Source of the DNA: Phycisphaerales bacterium
GTDB lineage: Bacteria > Planctomycetota > Phycisphaerae > Phycisphaerales > UBA1924
Direction: 5' to 3'
Length of the DNA stretch: 64,000 nucleotides
Assembly: GCA_020849105.1 (NCBI GenBank)
Contig: JADLGW010000051.1
Coordinates: forward strand, 1 to 64,000
A program made the position numbers and the translations under genes. The notes under the pieces are model-generated. The model ran no database searches. It had not been told where the DNA came from and worked only from the letters and a program-made list of their open reading frames with translations. This document shows, piece after piece, positions 1 to 8,073 of this stretch (within the stretch, counting starts at the first letter, position 1; every line of letters begins with the position of its first letter).

Positions 1-413
1 GAGTCCCGTCCGCCTCGCTTGAAACCTCCGCGTTGGCAGCCGATGACACGGGTTGCCCAGGAGCGCACAAATCCCGACGTTTACGCGAGTTGCGGCGGCC
101 TTCCGAGGCCGCCGCGGTGCGTTTTGCGGCGATCCCGTTGTTGGCGGGCGATGACGCGGAATGGCCCGGATTGCACCCTGCGCGCTGCTGCCGGCGCTGC
201 GATTTCTGGTGGCCTTCTGGCGCGATTCGCAGCGCGGATGCCGGGCCAGTTCCCGCCCCGTTGGGCGACGTTGGCCCGTGGGCGGAACGCGCCGCCGACC
301 CCGCCCGTTCTGCCACTTCCCGCCCGTGCGTACCCGTGGCGGCAAAGGCGGCCTCGCTGGCGACGGCGTTGACCAGCGGGAGAGCGGGCAGCGCGGCGAG
401 CGCCTTCGACGTG
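1..413. repeat. Left attachment-site repeat (attL side)
   Basis: Bases 1-17 match the 3' end of a tRNA (second half of the T-arm plus acceptor strand). Bases 1-111 are identical to 16675-16785. Beyond 111 the two copies continue as roughly 85% similar sequence (my estimate by eye, with a few indels) to about 413 here and 17085 on the right. The diverged part lies in the integrase 3' coding region, so the homology reflects related integrases as well as the recombination core. Confidence 0.85.
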
Positions 414-1552
414 TCGGCCAAGGCGACGTGGGCGTAGCGGTCCATCGTGAGCGTGATGGTGGAGTGTCGGGCCAGCGTCTGGGCGACCTTCGGCGTCACG
501 CCCGAGCGGGCGAGCCGCGTGATGAACGTGTGGCGCAACGCATGAAAGTCGATGACGCGTCCGGCGTCGTCGCGGACGGCGATTCCGGCAGCGGCGAGGT
601 CGGCGGCCATGACCTGGGCCATTTCGTGGGGCAGGCCCGGCCAGACGTGCTCGCCGCGCGGCGTGGCATCGAGCGTCGCCCGAAGCGCATCGGCGATGTC
701 GGGCCGGAGCGGCTGCACGTCGCGCCGGCGGCGCTTTGAGTACGACGCCTCGACCGTCACCGTCGGCGGGTCGGCGTCGAGGTCGAACGAGCGGGTGGTC
801 AGCGACTTGATCTCGCCGAAGCGGAAGCCCGTTGAGGCCGCGAGCAGGTAGAGGGCATCCCGACGCGGGATGGCGAACGTCCGCGTGCCCAGCCGAATCT
901 CGCCCTTCTTCGGCCCGACCTTCCGCTTGTAGCGCTTCGTGATGGTGACCGACTCGTTCGCGCCGGCGACGGCAAGCAGGCGTGTGAGTTCGTCATCGTC
1001 GAGCGCCCGGCGCTCGCGCCGGCGGTCGGTGCTCACGTTGAGCATCTTCACCCCGACCAGCGGGTCGCGGGCGAGGCGGTGGTTGGTCATGAGCCAGCGA
1101 GTGAAACCCTTCACCGCGCGGAGGTGGTGGTTGATCGTCGCGTGGCCGCGCCCGTTTGCCCGGACGCGTTCGACGTGCAGGCTGAGCGTGGCGGCGTCGA
1201 TGTCCGCGATGGTCTTCCAGCCCGCGTTCGCGCCGGCCTGCTCGATGCGGGCCTCGGTCAGGTCAACGTGCTCTTCCGTGCTGCCTTTGGCGGCGAGGTA
1301 GACGCGGTAGTCGGCGATGTGGTCGGCCAGCGGGCGACGCGAGTGGTCGGCCATGCGCTCCGCGGCCGCATCGATCGTCCCTTCGCGCCGCGCCCGGGCC
1401 GCGTCCTCGAGTTGGCGGGCCAGGCGTTCGCTGAGCGCCTTGTCGGTGTAGTCGCGGCGGGTGCGCCGGTGGCCGAGTTCGTCGGTCCAAGCGACCATCC
1501 AGCGGGCGCTCTTCTTCGTACGGTCCGACGCGGTCTTGTAGACGGTGGGCAT
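1..1552 (-). CDS. int: Tyrosine recombinase/integrase (reading frame open to window edge)
   Basis: Site-specific recombinase expected to integrate and excise this island at the tRNA 3' end. The frame begins at ATG 1552, preceded by ACGGAG. Catalytic signatures are visible: Arg244 in STGFRFGEI, His337-x-x-Arg340 in HALRHTF, His363 in LARHST, and the nucleophile Tyr373 in MDRYAHV. The N-terminal SAM-like core-binding region precedes them. Homology to the integrase remnant on the right suggests a natural end near 227-229 (about 441 aa), but the TGA seen in that remnant is CGA here. The frame therefore stays open through the repeat and antisense through the tRNA end beyond base 1. The tail after about residue 400 is low-complexity and probably not functional. 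Confidence 0.9.
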   Translation of the reverse strand, partial: MPTVYKTASDRTKKSARWMVAWTDELGHRRTRRDYTDKALSERLARQLEDAARARREGTIDAAAERMADHSRRPLADHIADYRVYLAAKGSTEEHVDLTEARIEQAGANAGWKTIADIDAATLSLHVERVRANGRGHATINHHLRAVKGFTRWLMTNHRLARDPLVGVKMLNVSTDRRRERRALDDDELTRLLAVAGANESVTITKRYKRKVGPKKGEIRLGTRTFAIPRRDALYLLAASTGFRFGEIKSLTTRSFDLDADPPTVTVEASYSKRRRRDVQPLRPDIADALRATLDATPRGEHVWPGLPHEMAQVMAADLAAAGIAVRDDAGRVIDFHALRHTFITRLARSGVTPKVAQTLARHSTITLTMDRYAHVALADTSKALAALPALPLVNAVASEAAFAATGTHGREVAERAGSAARSAHGPTSPNGAGTGPASALRIAPEGHQKSQRRQQRAGCNPGHSASSPANNGIAAKRTAAASEGRRNSRKRRDLCAPGQPVSSAANAEVSSEADGT

Positions 1553-1689
1553 GGCAAACTCCGTTCGTGAGCCATCCAGGGGCGACGGCGGGACCACAGT
1601 GAGGGGGGGTACTTGGCACGGGTCAAGTCGCCCTCTGACCGGTGGGCCAGGGGGCGATTCAGGCGGAAATGTGGGGCCAGATCGCCGGA

Positions 1690-2379
1690 CTAGAGGCCCT
1701 TGCGGGCCTTGGCGTGCGCCCGGTCGGCGTCGGCGAGGCGGGTCTCGGCTGTAGCGAGGACGGTCTTGGCGCTTTCGAGTTCCTCGTTCAGCCGGGCCTC
1801 CTTCTCCTTGCGATCGCGCGAGATGGAGAGACTCTGCAGTTGCCGCCCGATCCGCTCTACTTCTTCACGTGCGAGGTTGCGTTCGTTGGTCGCCGCGATC
1901 ATCGCCGCGTGCGCTCGGTTGACCTTGCCCTCCTGCTCGCGGCGGTCGATCAACGCCATTACCTCCTTGGGCAGGCGCGACGCTGGCAGCAGCCCGTCGT
2001 CGTACACGGCCAGCACCCGCTGCCCGGCGGACTCGGCGGTGTTCAACTCCCGCTGCGCCGCGTCGGCGTCCTGCGCAGCCGCCTCAGTCTCGGCCTCGAG
2101 CTTCTCGATTGCCGCGTCGCACCGCGTCCGCGTCGCATCGGCGTGGGCCTTTGCTCTTGTCGCCGCTCGGCGCAGCCGCACCACGTCGCCAGCGGCCTTC
2201 ATGTCATCGCGGGCACCGGCGATGCGGCCGATGATCTTGTCCGCCTCCCCGGGCTCCATGCCCGCCTCGCGGGCGAGTTCGGCCAAGCGGTCGAAGGGTT
2301 CGTCCACCGAGGCCGCGTCGATGAACGCGGCGCGGGCCTGCTCTTTCTTGTTGCGAGCCATCTGAGTGAGGGTTGTCAT
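1690..2379 (-). CDS. Coiled-coil protein of unknown function
   Basis: 229 aa, mostly charged and alanine-rich, with long predicted coiled-coil stretches (roughly residues 50-110 and 150-225) and no recognisable catalytic motif. The start at 2379 overlaps the stop of the upstream gene as ATGA, and GGA lies about 9 nt before it; MARNKK at 2361 is an alternative start. It is the last gene before int in a minus-strand operon of overlapping genes starting at 4523. The function is unknown; a structural or accessory role in the element is only a guess. Confidence 0.7.
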   Translation of the reverse strand: MTTLTQMARNKKEQARAAFIDAASVDEPFDRLAELAREAGMEPGEADKIIGRIAGARDDMKAAGDVVRLRRAATRAKAHADATRTRCDAAIEKLEAETEAAAQDADAAQRELNTAESAGQRVLAVYDDGLLPASRLPKEVMALIDRREQEGKVNRAHAAMIAATNERNLAREEVERIGRQLQSLSISRDRKEKEARLNEELESAKTVLATAETRLADADRAHAKARKGL

Positions 2380-2894
2380 GAGGCGTTCCTTTCTTCAAGA
2401 GGGACAGAGACCACGCCGCGCAGGTACAGCACCCGTGCGACTTCGACGATCGACTTCTCGTGAGAGCGGATAAGCCGCTCCGCCAGGGACTGAACCCAGG
2501 CATGCCGCCGGGCCCATCGTTCCGGCTGGTGCTCGACGCCCGCGATGCAGAACCTCGCGAGCACGACATGATCGGGGACGCCGCGCACGACCACGCTGCG
2601 GAGTTCGGCGGCCGTCTCGACGGTGGCGATCGTCTCGACCGTCGGCAGCGCCCGCGGCGGCGTGTCGCCGGCGAGTTGCCGTGCGATCTCAGGCGCGGAA
2701 TATCGGTGGGCCAAGGTCTCGGCCAGCGGGCCCACCGCCGTCATGATGGCCCGGTCAGTCGGGTTCATTTCCTCGAGGGGCCACGCCGCGCCGGCGGCTC
2801 CGTCGTGCAGCGTCGCGATGGCCCGCGTACCGGTGAGCGCCCACGCGGCAACCGCATGGCCGGCCTCATGGAGAGAGAGCGTCCATCGGTTCAT
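2376..2894 (-). CDS. Small HEXXH protein, M41-like peptidase family member
   Basis: 172 aa. The sequence opens with H9-E10-A-G-H13 in LSLHEAGHAVAAW, the zinc-binding form seen in FtsH/M41-type peptidase domains and in small phage or element proteins lacking the AAA domain. The rest is alpha-helical with no second known domain. The start at 2894 overlaps the upstream stop (ATGA), and its own stop overlaps the next gene. Proteolytic activity is inferred only from the HEXXH motif; I cannot see the third zinc ligand with confidence. Confidence 0.7.
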   Translation of the reverse strand: MNRWTLSLHEAGHAVAAWALTGTRAIATLHDGAAGAAWPLEEMNPTDRAIMTAVGPLAETLAHRYSAPEIARQLAGDTPPRALPTVETIATVETAAELRSVVVRGVPDHVVLARFCIAGVEHQPERWARRHAWVQSLAERLIRSHEKSIVEVARVLYLRGVVSVPLEERNAS

Positions 2895-3157
2895 GAGATC
2901 ACCTGTCCCAGGGCCTTGGCGCACTCGCGCTGCGCCGCGCCAGCGGAGCCGTAGACACCCGCGACCTGCCAGCCGTGATCGCGGTAGACCATCGCGAGGT
3001 AGAGGCGCCGGTCCCGACCGCAGGGATGACGCAACACGGGCATGGACGCGAGGCGACGGCATGCCACTACGCGAGCGATCCACACGCCATCGCGCCGGCC
3101 GTCGATGTGGGGGCCATCTCGATCCGCCGTTACCCAGTAGGAGGACCATTTCAACAT
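2891..3157 (-). CDS. Hypothetical protein, 88 aa
   Basis: Short basic protein with aromatic residues at the N-terminus (MLKWSSYWVTADRDG) and no family I recognise. It is retained because it sits exactly between two genes with translational overlaps: its start overlaps the end of the RepA-like gene by 7 bases and its stop overlaps the HEXXH gene start as ATGA. That is typical of a real member of a compact operon. Confidence 0.6.
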   Translation of the reverse strand: MLKWSSYWVTADRDGPHIDGRRDGVWIARVVACRRLASMPVLRHPCGRDRRLYLAMVYRDHGWQVAGVYGSAGAAQRECAKALGQVIS

Positions 3158-4326
3158 GGGCCTCCCCCCTCTGGCGAGCGTGCTTCACCATCAGCGCCGG
3201 GCCAGACTTCGCCAAGCCCGCCAGAGTTCGCCAAGGTTGAGACTTTGGCGGTGTTGGCAGAGTCTGGCGAGATGTGGTTTGGCAACCCCCATGTCCACGG
3301 CCCCCGATAGCCATCAGGCGCGGCAACGACGCCGAGACGAGCCCGGGCCCGATCAAGCGTGCGAGCACTGACCCCTGCTGCCTTCGCCGCCGCCTTCACC
3401 TCGGTGCCTGTCTTGCGACCGTGGGCCAGTTCCGCCCGCAAGAAGTCCGTGGCCTCGGCGAGTGCGCCACCATCGCCACCGCCCTCGGACTCGGCGGCCA
3501 GCGCGTCATCAGCGCGCATGTTGACCGGGCTCGGTTCCCACTGGATCGCCGGTGGGATGCCGCCGATGTCGAAGGCCAGGCCGGTTCCCTCTGGCGCGAG
3601 GTTGTTCTTGCCGCTGAGCAGGAGTCGCCGACGCTTGTCGTCGGTGTCGCGTGTGAGATGCCATACCGCGCGAGCGATGCCGGTGAACGCCCTGCTGCCG
3701 ATGGCCAGGTCGTCGGCGATCGTTCCGGCGCTCTTGCGCCGGTGCGCCACGATCAGCACCGCCGGGCCGTACCGCTCTGCCAACTGCGCCACAGGAGCGA
3801 GCACGGCACGGACCTCGTTGTCCCGATGAGAGTCCGTTCCCCCGCCGATGAAGCTCCCGATGGGGTCGATGACGATCAGGCGGCAGTCAGGTTGCCGCCG
3901 GAGCGCTTCATCAAGCGCCGGCAGGTCCTCCAGCGTGAACATGGCCTCGACGAGGCGACCGCCCTCGCCGCGCCGGCGCACTGTGGCCAGCAGATGCACC
4001 CGGCGCACATCGGCACCATGCGCGTCAAGCCGCGGACGGATGGTGTCGTGCGGGTCATCCTCGGCCGACACCAGGATTACCGACCCAGCAGGACATGCGC
4101 TGCCGTCGGGCCAGGTGCGCCCGGTCGAGACGCGTGCCGACATGTCCGTCGTCAGGAAACTCTTCCCTTCCCCTGGCCGGCCGACGAGCAGCGAGATTCG
4201 ACCGAGCGGCACGCGCCCGGGCCAGAGCCACTGCACCTCGCGCGGCTCGACATCCGCGAGGCAGCGGAGCACGGGCCCGGGCTGGCCAGCATCGGCCACG
4301 CCGTTCTTGTCGACTCCTTGGCTCAT
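3151..4326 (-). CDS. RepA-like RecA-fold ATPase (AAA_25 type)
   Basis: 391 aa. The N-terminal ATPase has a Walker A at residues 49-57 (GRPGEGKSF) and a Walker B-like stretch (CRLIVIDPIGSF). Sensor-like residues follow in VLIVAHRRKSAG. This matches the hexameric RepA/RSF1010-type replication helicase family common in plasmids and integrative elements. The C-terminal ~110 residues contain a probable winged-helix segment (GVSARTLDRARARLGV). The start at 4326 overlaps the stop of the HTH gene (ATGA). It probably supports replication of the excised element. Confidence 0.8.
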   Translation of the reverse strand: MSQGVDKNGVADAGQPGPVLRCLADVEPREVQWLWPGRVPLGRISLLVGRPGEGKSFLTTDMSARVSTGRTWPDGSACPAGSVILVSAEDDPHDTIRPRLDAHGADVRRVHLLATVRRRGEGGRLVEAMFTLEDLPALDEALRRQPDCRLIVIDPIGSFIGGGTDSHRDNEVRAVLAPVAQLAERYGPAVLIVAHRRKSAGTIADDLAIGSRAFTGIARAVWHLTRDTDDKRRRLLLSGKNNLAPEGTGLAFDIGGIPPAIQWEPSPVNMRADDALAAESEGGGDGGALAEATDFLRAELAHGRKTGTEVKAAAKAAGVSARTLDRARARLGVVAAPDGYRGPWTWGLPNHISPDSANTAKVSTLANSGGLGEVWPGADGEARSPEGGGPC

Positions 4327-4523
4327 TGGCCCACCCCGCTTGCGCCCGCGGCCTTGCGGTCGAGGTGCTCGCGGAGGTCGGAGAGCCGCCAGCGGACGAT
4401 CCGCTCGCCGAGCCGGATCGGCGCGGGAATCTCTCCCGTCTGTGCCATCCGCCAAACGGTGCGGGGGTTGACGCCCAAGAGTTCGGCCACTTCGCGCACG
4501 CTGACAACGGCAACGTCCGCCAT
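4323..4523 (-). CDS. Excisionase/AlpA-like helix-turn-helix protein
   Basis: 66 aa winged-HTH of the MerR/excisionase (HTH_17) type: VSVREVAELLGVNPRTVW, then a wing with RLGERIVRW. Start ATG 4523 is chosen because AGGA lies about 9 nt upstream; a longer start at 4544 lacks a ribosome site. It is first in the minus-strand operon leading to the RepA-like ATPase and int, the usual place for a recombination directionality factor or operon regulator. Confidence 0.75.
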   Translation of the reverse strand: MADVAVVSVREVAELLGVNPRTVWRMAQTGEIPAPIRLGERIVRWRLSDLREHLDRKAAGASGVGQ

Positions 4524-5036
4524 CCGATTCCTGATCTCATCCATGAGTGCACACCCAGAGCGCCGCCGCGGCGCAGGAAGACGTGGGCCGCGCACGCACC
4601 GTGCGTCGCGGCGGGCCAATGGGTGGTTGGATTGCTGGATCGGTCGGTGGGTGGTTCGATGGCGTGCGTTGTCAGGTCTGGCACCCCAGTATCCATCTAC
4701 GCATTTCCCGCCCGGAGTGGCGAGACTTGGGGGGACTTTCAGGGAATCGGTGCTCCCTGGCCATCCCTATATCTGCGCGCGGCCGGAAAACTGTCGCGCG
4801 GTTTCGGCTGGTGCGTGTCGTCTCCAGTCATCGCCTGCCCCTGTACCCCTCTGCTGGGCCCGCCGATTTGTCGCGCACGGTCGCCACAATCCATCTCGCC
4901 TCCTGGCGAGCCAGTTGACGACAGGCAGGGACGATTGTGTTCGTTGGGTTCCTCGCGAAGACAGGCGTGGTCCTCTAGGGACCACTTATGCTTTTGGGGC
5001 GACCCGTGCGCGCGGAATCTGAGAGTTTTTGAGGAA
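4524..5036. other. Gene-free 0.5-kb region upstream of the HTH-repA operon
   Basis: I see no supported coding frame. It should contain the promoter of the minus-strand excisionase/RepA/int operon and the end of the DUF6527 operon. Two similar copies of TGGGTGGTT(G/C)GAT lie at about 4620-4660 and could be a regulator or initiator site; a hairpin lies at 4967-4985. Confidence 0.5.
4967..4985 (-). terminator. Hairpin downstream of the DUF6527 operon
   Basis: Perfect 7-bp stem GTGGTCC/GGACCAC with a 5-nt loop, 52 bases after the DUF6527 stop on the minus strand. No T-run follows, so it is only a candidate terminator or 3' stabiliser. Confidence 0.35.
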
Positions 5037-5483
5037 TTACTTGCGCTGCAGTGCCCTCAAGACCCTTTCCCACCACGTCGGGGTGGGGCCAGGCCTCGCC
5101 GTCTCAATCTTCCTCGGCACCGCGGCAGTCTGCTCGGCCTCCCGCGCGAAATACGCTCGTTTGACCCGCGCGTCACTTTCCCGGCCGCTCTGAACTTGCG
5201 ATTTGCTCCACGCCTCCGCCCACCGGACCTGGCCATTGGAAATCCAGTAGTGAGACCGGCATGGCAAGCTCCAACTCCCCACCGACGGCTCAATGGAAAC
5301 ACTCTTGCCATCGAAGATGAGCCGCCAGTCTGTCGGGCCCAGCGGCGTCACCACCTCGGCGCCGCAGCCGCAACAGCACTTGTGGGTCATCGTCCGGTAC
5401 TCGACAGAAATGTACAGAACACCCTCCTCGATCTTCTCGGGGATGAACTCCACAAACTGGTGCTGAAGACGGGACTGCCTCAT
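5037..5483 (-). CDS. DUF6527 family protein, partner of E1/ubiquitin-like genes
   Basis: 148 aa. It has a cysteine-rich putative metal site (HKCCCGCGAEV) followed by the conserved stretch VSIEPSVGSWSLPCRSHYW and a C-terminal Trp-rich end (TWWERVLRAL). In my recollection this family is found beside ThiF/E1 and multi-ubiquitin genes and is proposed to act in a bacterial ubiquitin-like pathway; its chemistry is unknown. The start at 5483 overlaps the E1 stop as ATGA, so translation is probably coupled. It is the third gene of the Ubl-E1-DUF6527 operon. Confidence 0.75.
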   Translation of the reverse strand: MRQSRLQHQFVEFIPEKIEEGVLYISVEYRTMTHKCCCGCGAEVVTPLGPTDWRLIFDGKSVSIEPSVGSWSLPCRSHYWISNGQVRWAEAWSKSQVQSGRESDARVKRAYFAREAEQTAAVPRKIETARPGPTPTWWERVLRALQRK

Positions 5484-6661
5484 GTGTGCTCCTCGCTCCG
5501 AGTGAGGGCCTGAACCTCGATCCCGAACGTGCAGTGGTGTTCCTTGGTGAAGTCCATGTAGAAGCCAAAGTGCTTTTTCCACCTTATCACGGCCAACGCC
5601 GCGCTGAGCGCGTTCAGATCGGCGACTTGGATGTTCTTGGCGTACTCATCCTCAGCGCCCGCGTCGGCGAAAGGGATTCGTTGAGCAATGTGATCGCGGT
5701 GCTCGGGGGTGCTCGTGGTGATGCGCAGCAAACCACCGAGCCCGCCCTCGCTCATGTACACCCCCATCCCGGTATCGACAAAGGGAACATTCGCTTGATG
5801 CAGGCGGTCGATGATGACCTTCTTCGCCGGCCCGTCGTCGATGCAGATGAAGACGAAGGCCATGTGGTCCAGTTCCACGACGTTTTCCGCCGAGACGTGC
5901 ACCGCGTGTGGGTAGATTCGCTTGTGCATCTTCGAGTAGATCGCCGCGAGGTATTCGACCTTTCGGGGACGTTTTTCGAGCTCGGCGAGGGAAGGCGCTC
6001 CCGGGGCGCGAAACGCGTTGTGCGTCAGGAAATCGTCGGCGTCGTAGAGATGGATCTGGTCGACGGGCGTCTTCGCCACTAGGTCAAGCACATAGGACCC
6101 AGTCCCACCCAAACCGATGATGGCGACCTTCGACAGCGCGAGCTTGTCAGTAAGCAGATCGATCTCTGCTCGACTCGATGCGGTGTCGACGTAGTGGAAC
6201 GGCGACTTGTCCTCTTCATCGGGCACTGGCGGCGCGAACGTCTTCGCGGTGACCGTTGGATCCACTGACCTTGCCGGGCCCGTCAGGATCGCGCAGTAGT
6301 TCGTGATTTTGGTGTAGAAGTCAGGAAAGGGGACTGAGGGTCTTGCGGAGAACGTGTGCCGGACAGGGACTCCTTCGGCGAGGGTCTTTGCTTCGCTGCT
6401 GTTCCGGAGGCCGTGGATTTCCGACCCGTCGGCGCGGCACGGGTAGTCCCCGTCGAAGTGGATCACGTGATCCTCCGGAACCGCCGCCACTTCGCCAGCC
6501 AGCTTCAGCTTGGCCACCAACGTTCCTCGCTTCACCACCTTGTCGGCGTTGAGGTAGGGAACGTCGTGCACCAACAGGAACCCCGCTCGGATGCGGATGT
6601 TGAAGCCCTCGTGCCGAAGACGCGCTAGGTCCGGACTACGACCGATTAGTCTCTGTGACAA
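5480..6661 (-). CDS. E1-like ThiF-family adenylyltransferase with DUF6791-type N-terminal region
   Basis: 393 aa. The C-terminal Rossmann domain carries the nucleotide-binding GLGGTGS at residues 183-189 and the acidic strand end LYDADDF at 206-212, as in ThiF/MoeB/E1 enzymes that adenylate the C-terminus of ubiquitin-like proteins. The first ~170 residues form a separate domain of the kind annotated DUF6791 in such fusions. Cysteines are at about 75, 123, 273 and near 377; which one, if any, forms a thioester is unclear. The likely start is TTG 6661, inside the end of the Ubl gene (26-nt overlap); no ATG fits better. It probably activates the neighbouring Ubl. Confidence 0.85.
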   Translation of the reverse strand: MSQRLIGRSPDLARLRHEGFNIRIRAGFLLVHDVPYLNADKVVKRGTLVAKLKLAGEVAAVPEDHVIHFDGDYPCRADGSEIHGLRNSSEAKTLAEGVPVRHTFSARPSVPFPDFYTKITNYCAILTGPARSVDPTVTAKTFAPPVPDEEDKSPFHYVDTASSRAEIDLLTDKLALSKVAIIGLGGTGSYVLDLVAKTPVDQIHLYDADDFLTHNAFRAPGAPSLAELEKRPRKVEYLAAIYSKMHKRIYPHAVHVSAENVVELDHMAFVFICIDDGPAKKVIIDRLHQANVPFVDTGMGVYMSEGGLGGLLRITTSTPEHRDHIAQRIPFADAGAEDEYAKNIQVADLNALSAALAVIRWKKHFGFYMDFTKEHHCTFGIEVQALTRSEEHT

Positions 6662-6911
6662 GGAACACCATCCCGCTCTTGATGTGAACCATCCCGCCCT
6701 CGACGAGTTCGCCCTCGGGGTTCTCGCGCGGTCCCCGGCTGTACTGCACCGTGTACAGCACGTCGGGGTCAGTCCGCACCGGGTCGAACGCCAGTGCGAC
6801 TACCTGCAAGAACGTCAACGTCGTGGAATTCACGTGCTTCGGCCTGCCGTTCACGATCACGGTGATGTGGGGCTCGGGCCCGCCCTGGTTTCCGCCTTCG
6901 TTCTTCGCCAT
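6636..6911 (-). CDS. Ubiquitin-like protein (multiubiquitin-domain family, single domain)
   Basis: 91 aa with one beta-grasp-type domain: ITVIVNGRPKHVN, then LTFLQVVALAF and VLYTVQYSRGP. This matches single repeats of the bacterial multi-ubiquitin family. It ends MVFLVTETNRS, without the terminal di-glycine of eukaryotic ubiquitin. The start at 6911 has a strong site (TAGGAGG, 7 nt before ATG). It is first in an operon with E1 and DUF6527. It is probably the protein adenylated by the E1, with transfer to targets or filament-like modification as the inferred outcome. Confidence 0.75.
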   Translation of the reverse strand: MAKNEGGNQGGPEPHITVIVNGRPKHVNSTTLTFLQVVALAFDPVRTDPDVLYTVQYSRGPRENPEGELVEGGMVHIKSGMVFLVTETNRS

Positions 6912-7023
6912 ATGGGCCTCCTACGAGTGTTGTGCTATTATCCCGTTAGAGGATGGTAACCGGCGTCCTCATGGAGTCAACACCAACGGGAAAATGTCGT
7001 CCCGATACCGGATGGAGGCGTGC
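6912..7023. promoter_or_regulatory. Divergent promoter region between Ubl operon and XRE regulator
   Basis: The Ubl operon (minus) and the XRE-ImmA genes (plus) are divergently transcribed from this 112-bp gap. On the minus strand an AT-rich GATAATAGC lies about 25 nt upstream of the Ubl ribosome site and could serve as a -10 element; I do not see a clear -35. An autoregulatory operator for the XRE protein would be expected here. Confidence 0.4.
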
Positions 7024-7410
7024 ATGGATTTGAATCGCTACGTCGGCGAACGGATTCGCGACCTGCGCAACCGCCACGGAGGCCCCAATGGCATCTCGCA
7101 GGAGGCCTTGGCGAAGGCCCTGGGAACAGCGGCCAACACCGTTTCCCGCTGGGAGACGGGCACATACAAGCCGAGTCTCGAAGACCTCGACGCGCTCGGG
7201 CGGTTCTTCGGGGTTTCGATTCTGGCATTTCTGCCGCACGAAGCTGACCCTGCTGATGCCAAGGTGAGTGCGCTGCTGCGGGCAGCCCGAGACCTTCCCG
7301 AGGACGACATCGACGAGTTGCAGAAATACGCGGAGTACCGGCGTGCTCGGGCGCTGATGGGAGCCTCATCGGCGAAGAAGAAGGCCGGGCGCCCCCGCGC
7401 GCAACCGTGA
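7024..7410 (+). CDS. XRE-family transcriptional regulator
   Basis: 128 aa. The N-terminal helix-turn-helix (ISQEALAKALGTAANTVSRW, about residues 23-45) is followed by a linker with PSLEDLDALGRFFGV. The basic C-terminal tail is KKKAGRPRAQP. Start 7024 is chosen for GGAGG about 9 nt upstream. It is followed after 36 bp by an ImmA/IrrE peptidase gene. XRE-ImmA pairs form induction switches in which the peptidase cuts the repressor, for example in ICEBs1, and CapH-CapP upstream of CBASS and related defence operons. The divergent Ubl operon is the obvious target. Confidence 0.85.
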   Translation: MDLNRYVGERIRDLRNRHGGPNGISQEALAKALGTAANTVSRWETGTYKPSLEDLDALGRFFGVSILAFLPHEADPADAKVSALLRAARDLPEDDIDELQKYAEYRRARALMGASSAKKKAGRPRAQP

Positions 7411-7446
7411 ATCCGCGTAGCAAACATCCCGTGGGAAGCAAATCGT

Positions 7447-8073
7447 GTGAATCGAGCCGCCTACTACAACTCCCTCAAGGACCTCGCCCGTGCCAAGCGC
7501 CTGCAATACGGCCTGACCACGCCTCGTGTGCAGCGATCCCACCTGCGTGCGATCTATCGCGACGAAGGCATCCGCATCGACCTCTGGCCGCACCGTCTGC
7601 GAGAGGTGCGCGGTGCTTATTTCAACGACGAAATCGGCCCGACCGTGATGCTGGTGAAGGGTCTGCCCGAGGACCCGATGGTCTTCACCATGGCCCACGA
7701 GCTCAAGCACCACCTGGTCGACCGCGAGTTGCCGGTGGCGTGCTGCAGCGACCGAAATGCCAACGAGCACATCGAGATCGGCGCGGAGATCTTCGCCGCC
7801 GAGTTCATTTTCCCAGAGGAGGAGTTCGCGGCCACGCTTGCGCGGCAGGGCGTCGCCGCCGGGAGCTGCTCGGCAGAAGACCTTGTCCGTCTGAAGCACG
7901 ATACGAGAACCACGCTCAGCTATGCCGGATTGGCGAAGCGGGCCGTGTTCATGAACCTCGCTCTCCCCGCTGCCCTTGCCAACGTTCGGTGGAAGAAGCT
8001 TGAGGAGCAGATGTTCGGGGAGCCGCTTTACAAGCAAATCCAACGCAGGCGCTCACGCTACAGGTCGACTTAG
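7447..8073 (+). CDS. ImmA/IrrE-family metallopeptidase
   Basis: 208 aa. It has the zinc motif H84-E85-L-K-H88 in FTMAHELKHHLVD and downstream acidic residues in IGAEIFAAEFIFP (Glu114 is a likely third ligand), typical of the COG2856 peptidase family. It starts at GTG 7447. The family cleaves partner XRE repressors after DNA damage or other stress, so this gene probably derepresses the adjacent Ubl-E1 operon. Its stop overlaps the end of the convergent HsdR fragment by 4 bases. Confidence 0.85.
   Translation: MNRAAYYNSLKDLARAKRLQYGLTTPRVQRSHLRAIYRDEGIRIDLWPHRLREVRGAYFNDEIGPTVMLVKGLPEDPMVFTMAHELKHHLVDRELPVACCSDRNANEHIEIGAEIFAAEFIFPEEEFAATLARQGVAAGSCSAEDLVRLKHDTRTTLSYAGLAKRAVFMNLALPAALANVRWKKLEEQMFGEPLYKQIQRRRSRYRST

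Noticed and set aside
161-739. Plus-strand frame of 192 codons at the left end
   Set aside because: Antisense of the integrase gene; the opposite strand carries the conserved catalytic motifs.
3274-5022. 582-codon plus-strand frame
   Set aside because: Runs antisense across the RepA-like gene and the empty region; high-GC shadow frame without domain content.
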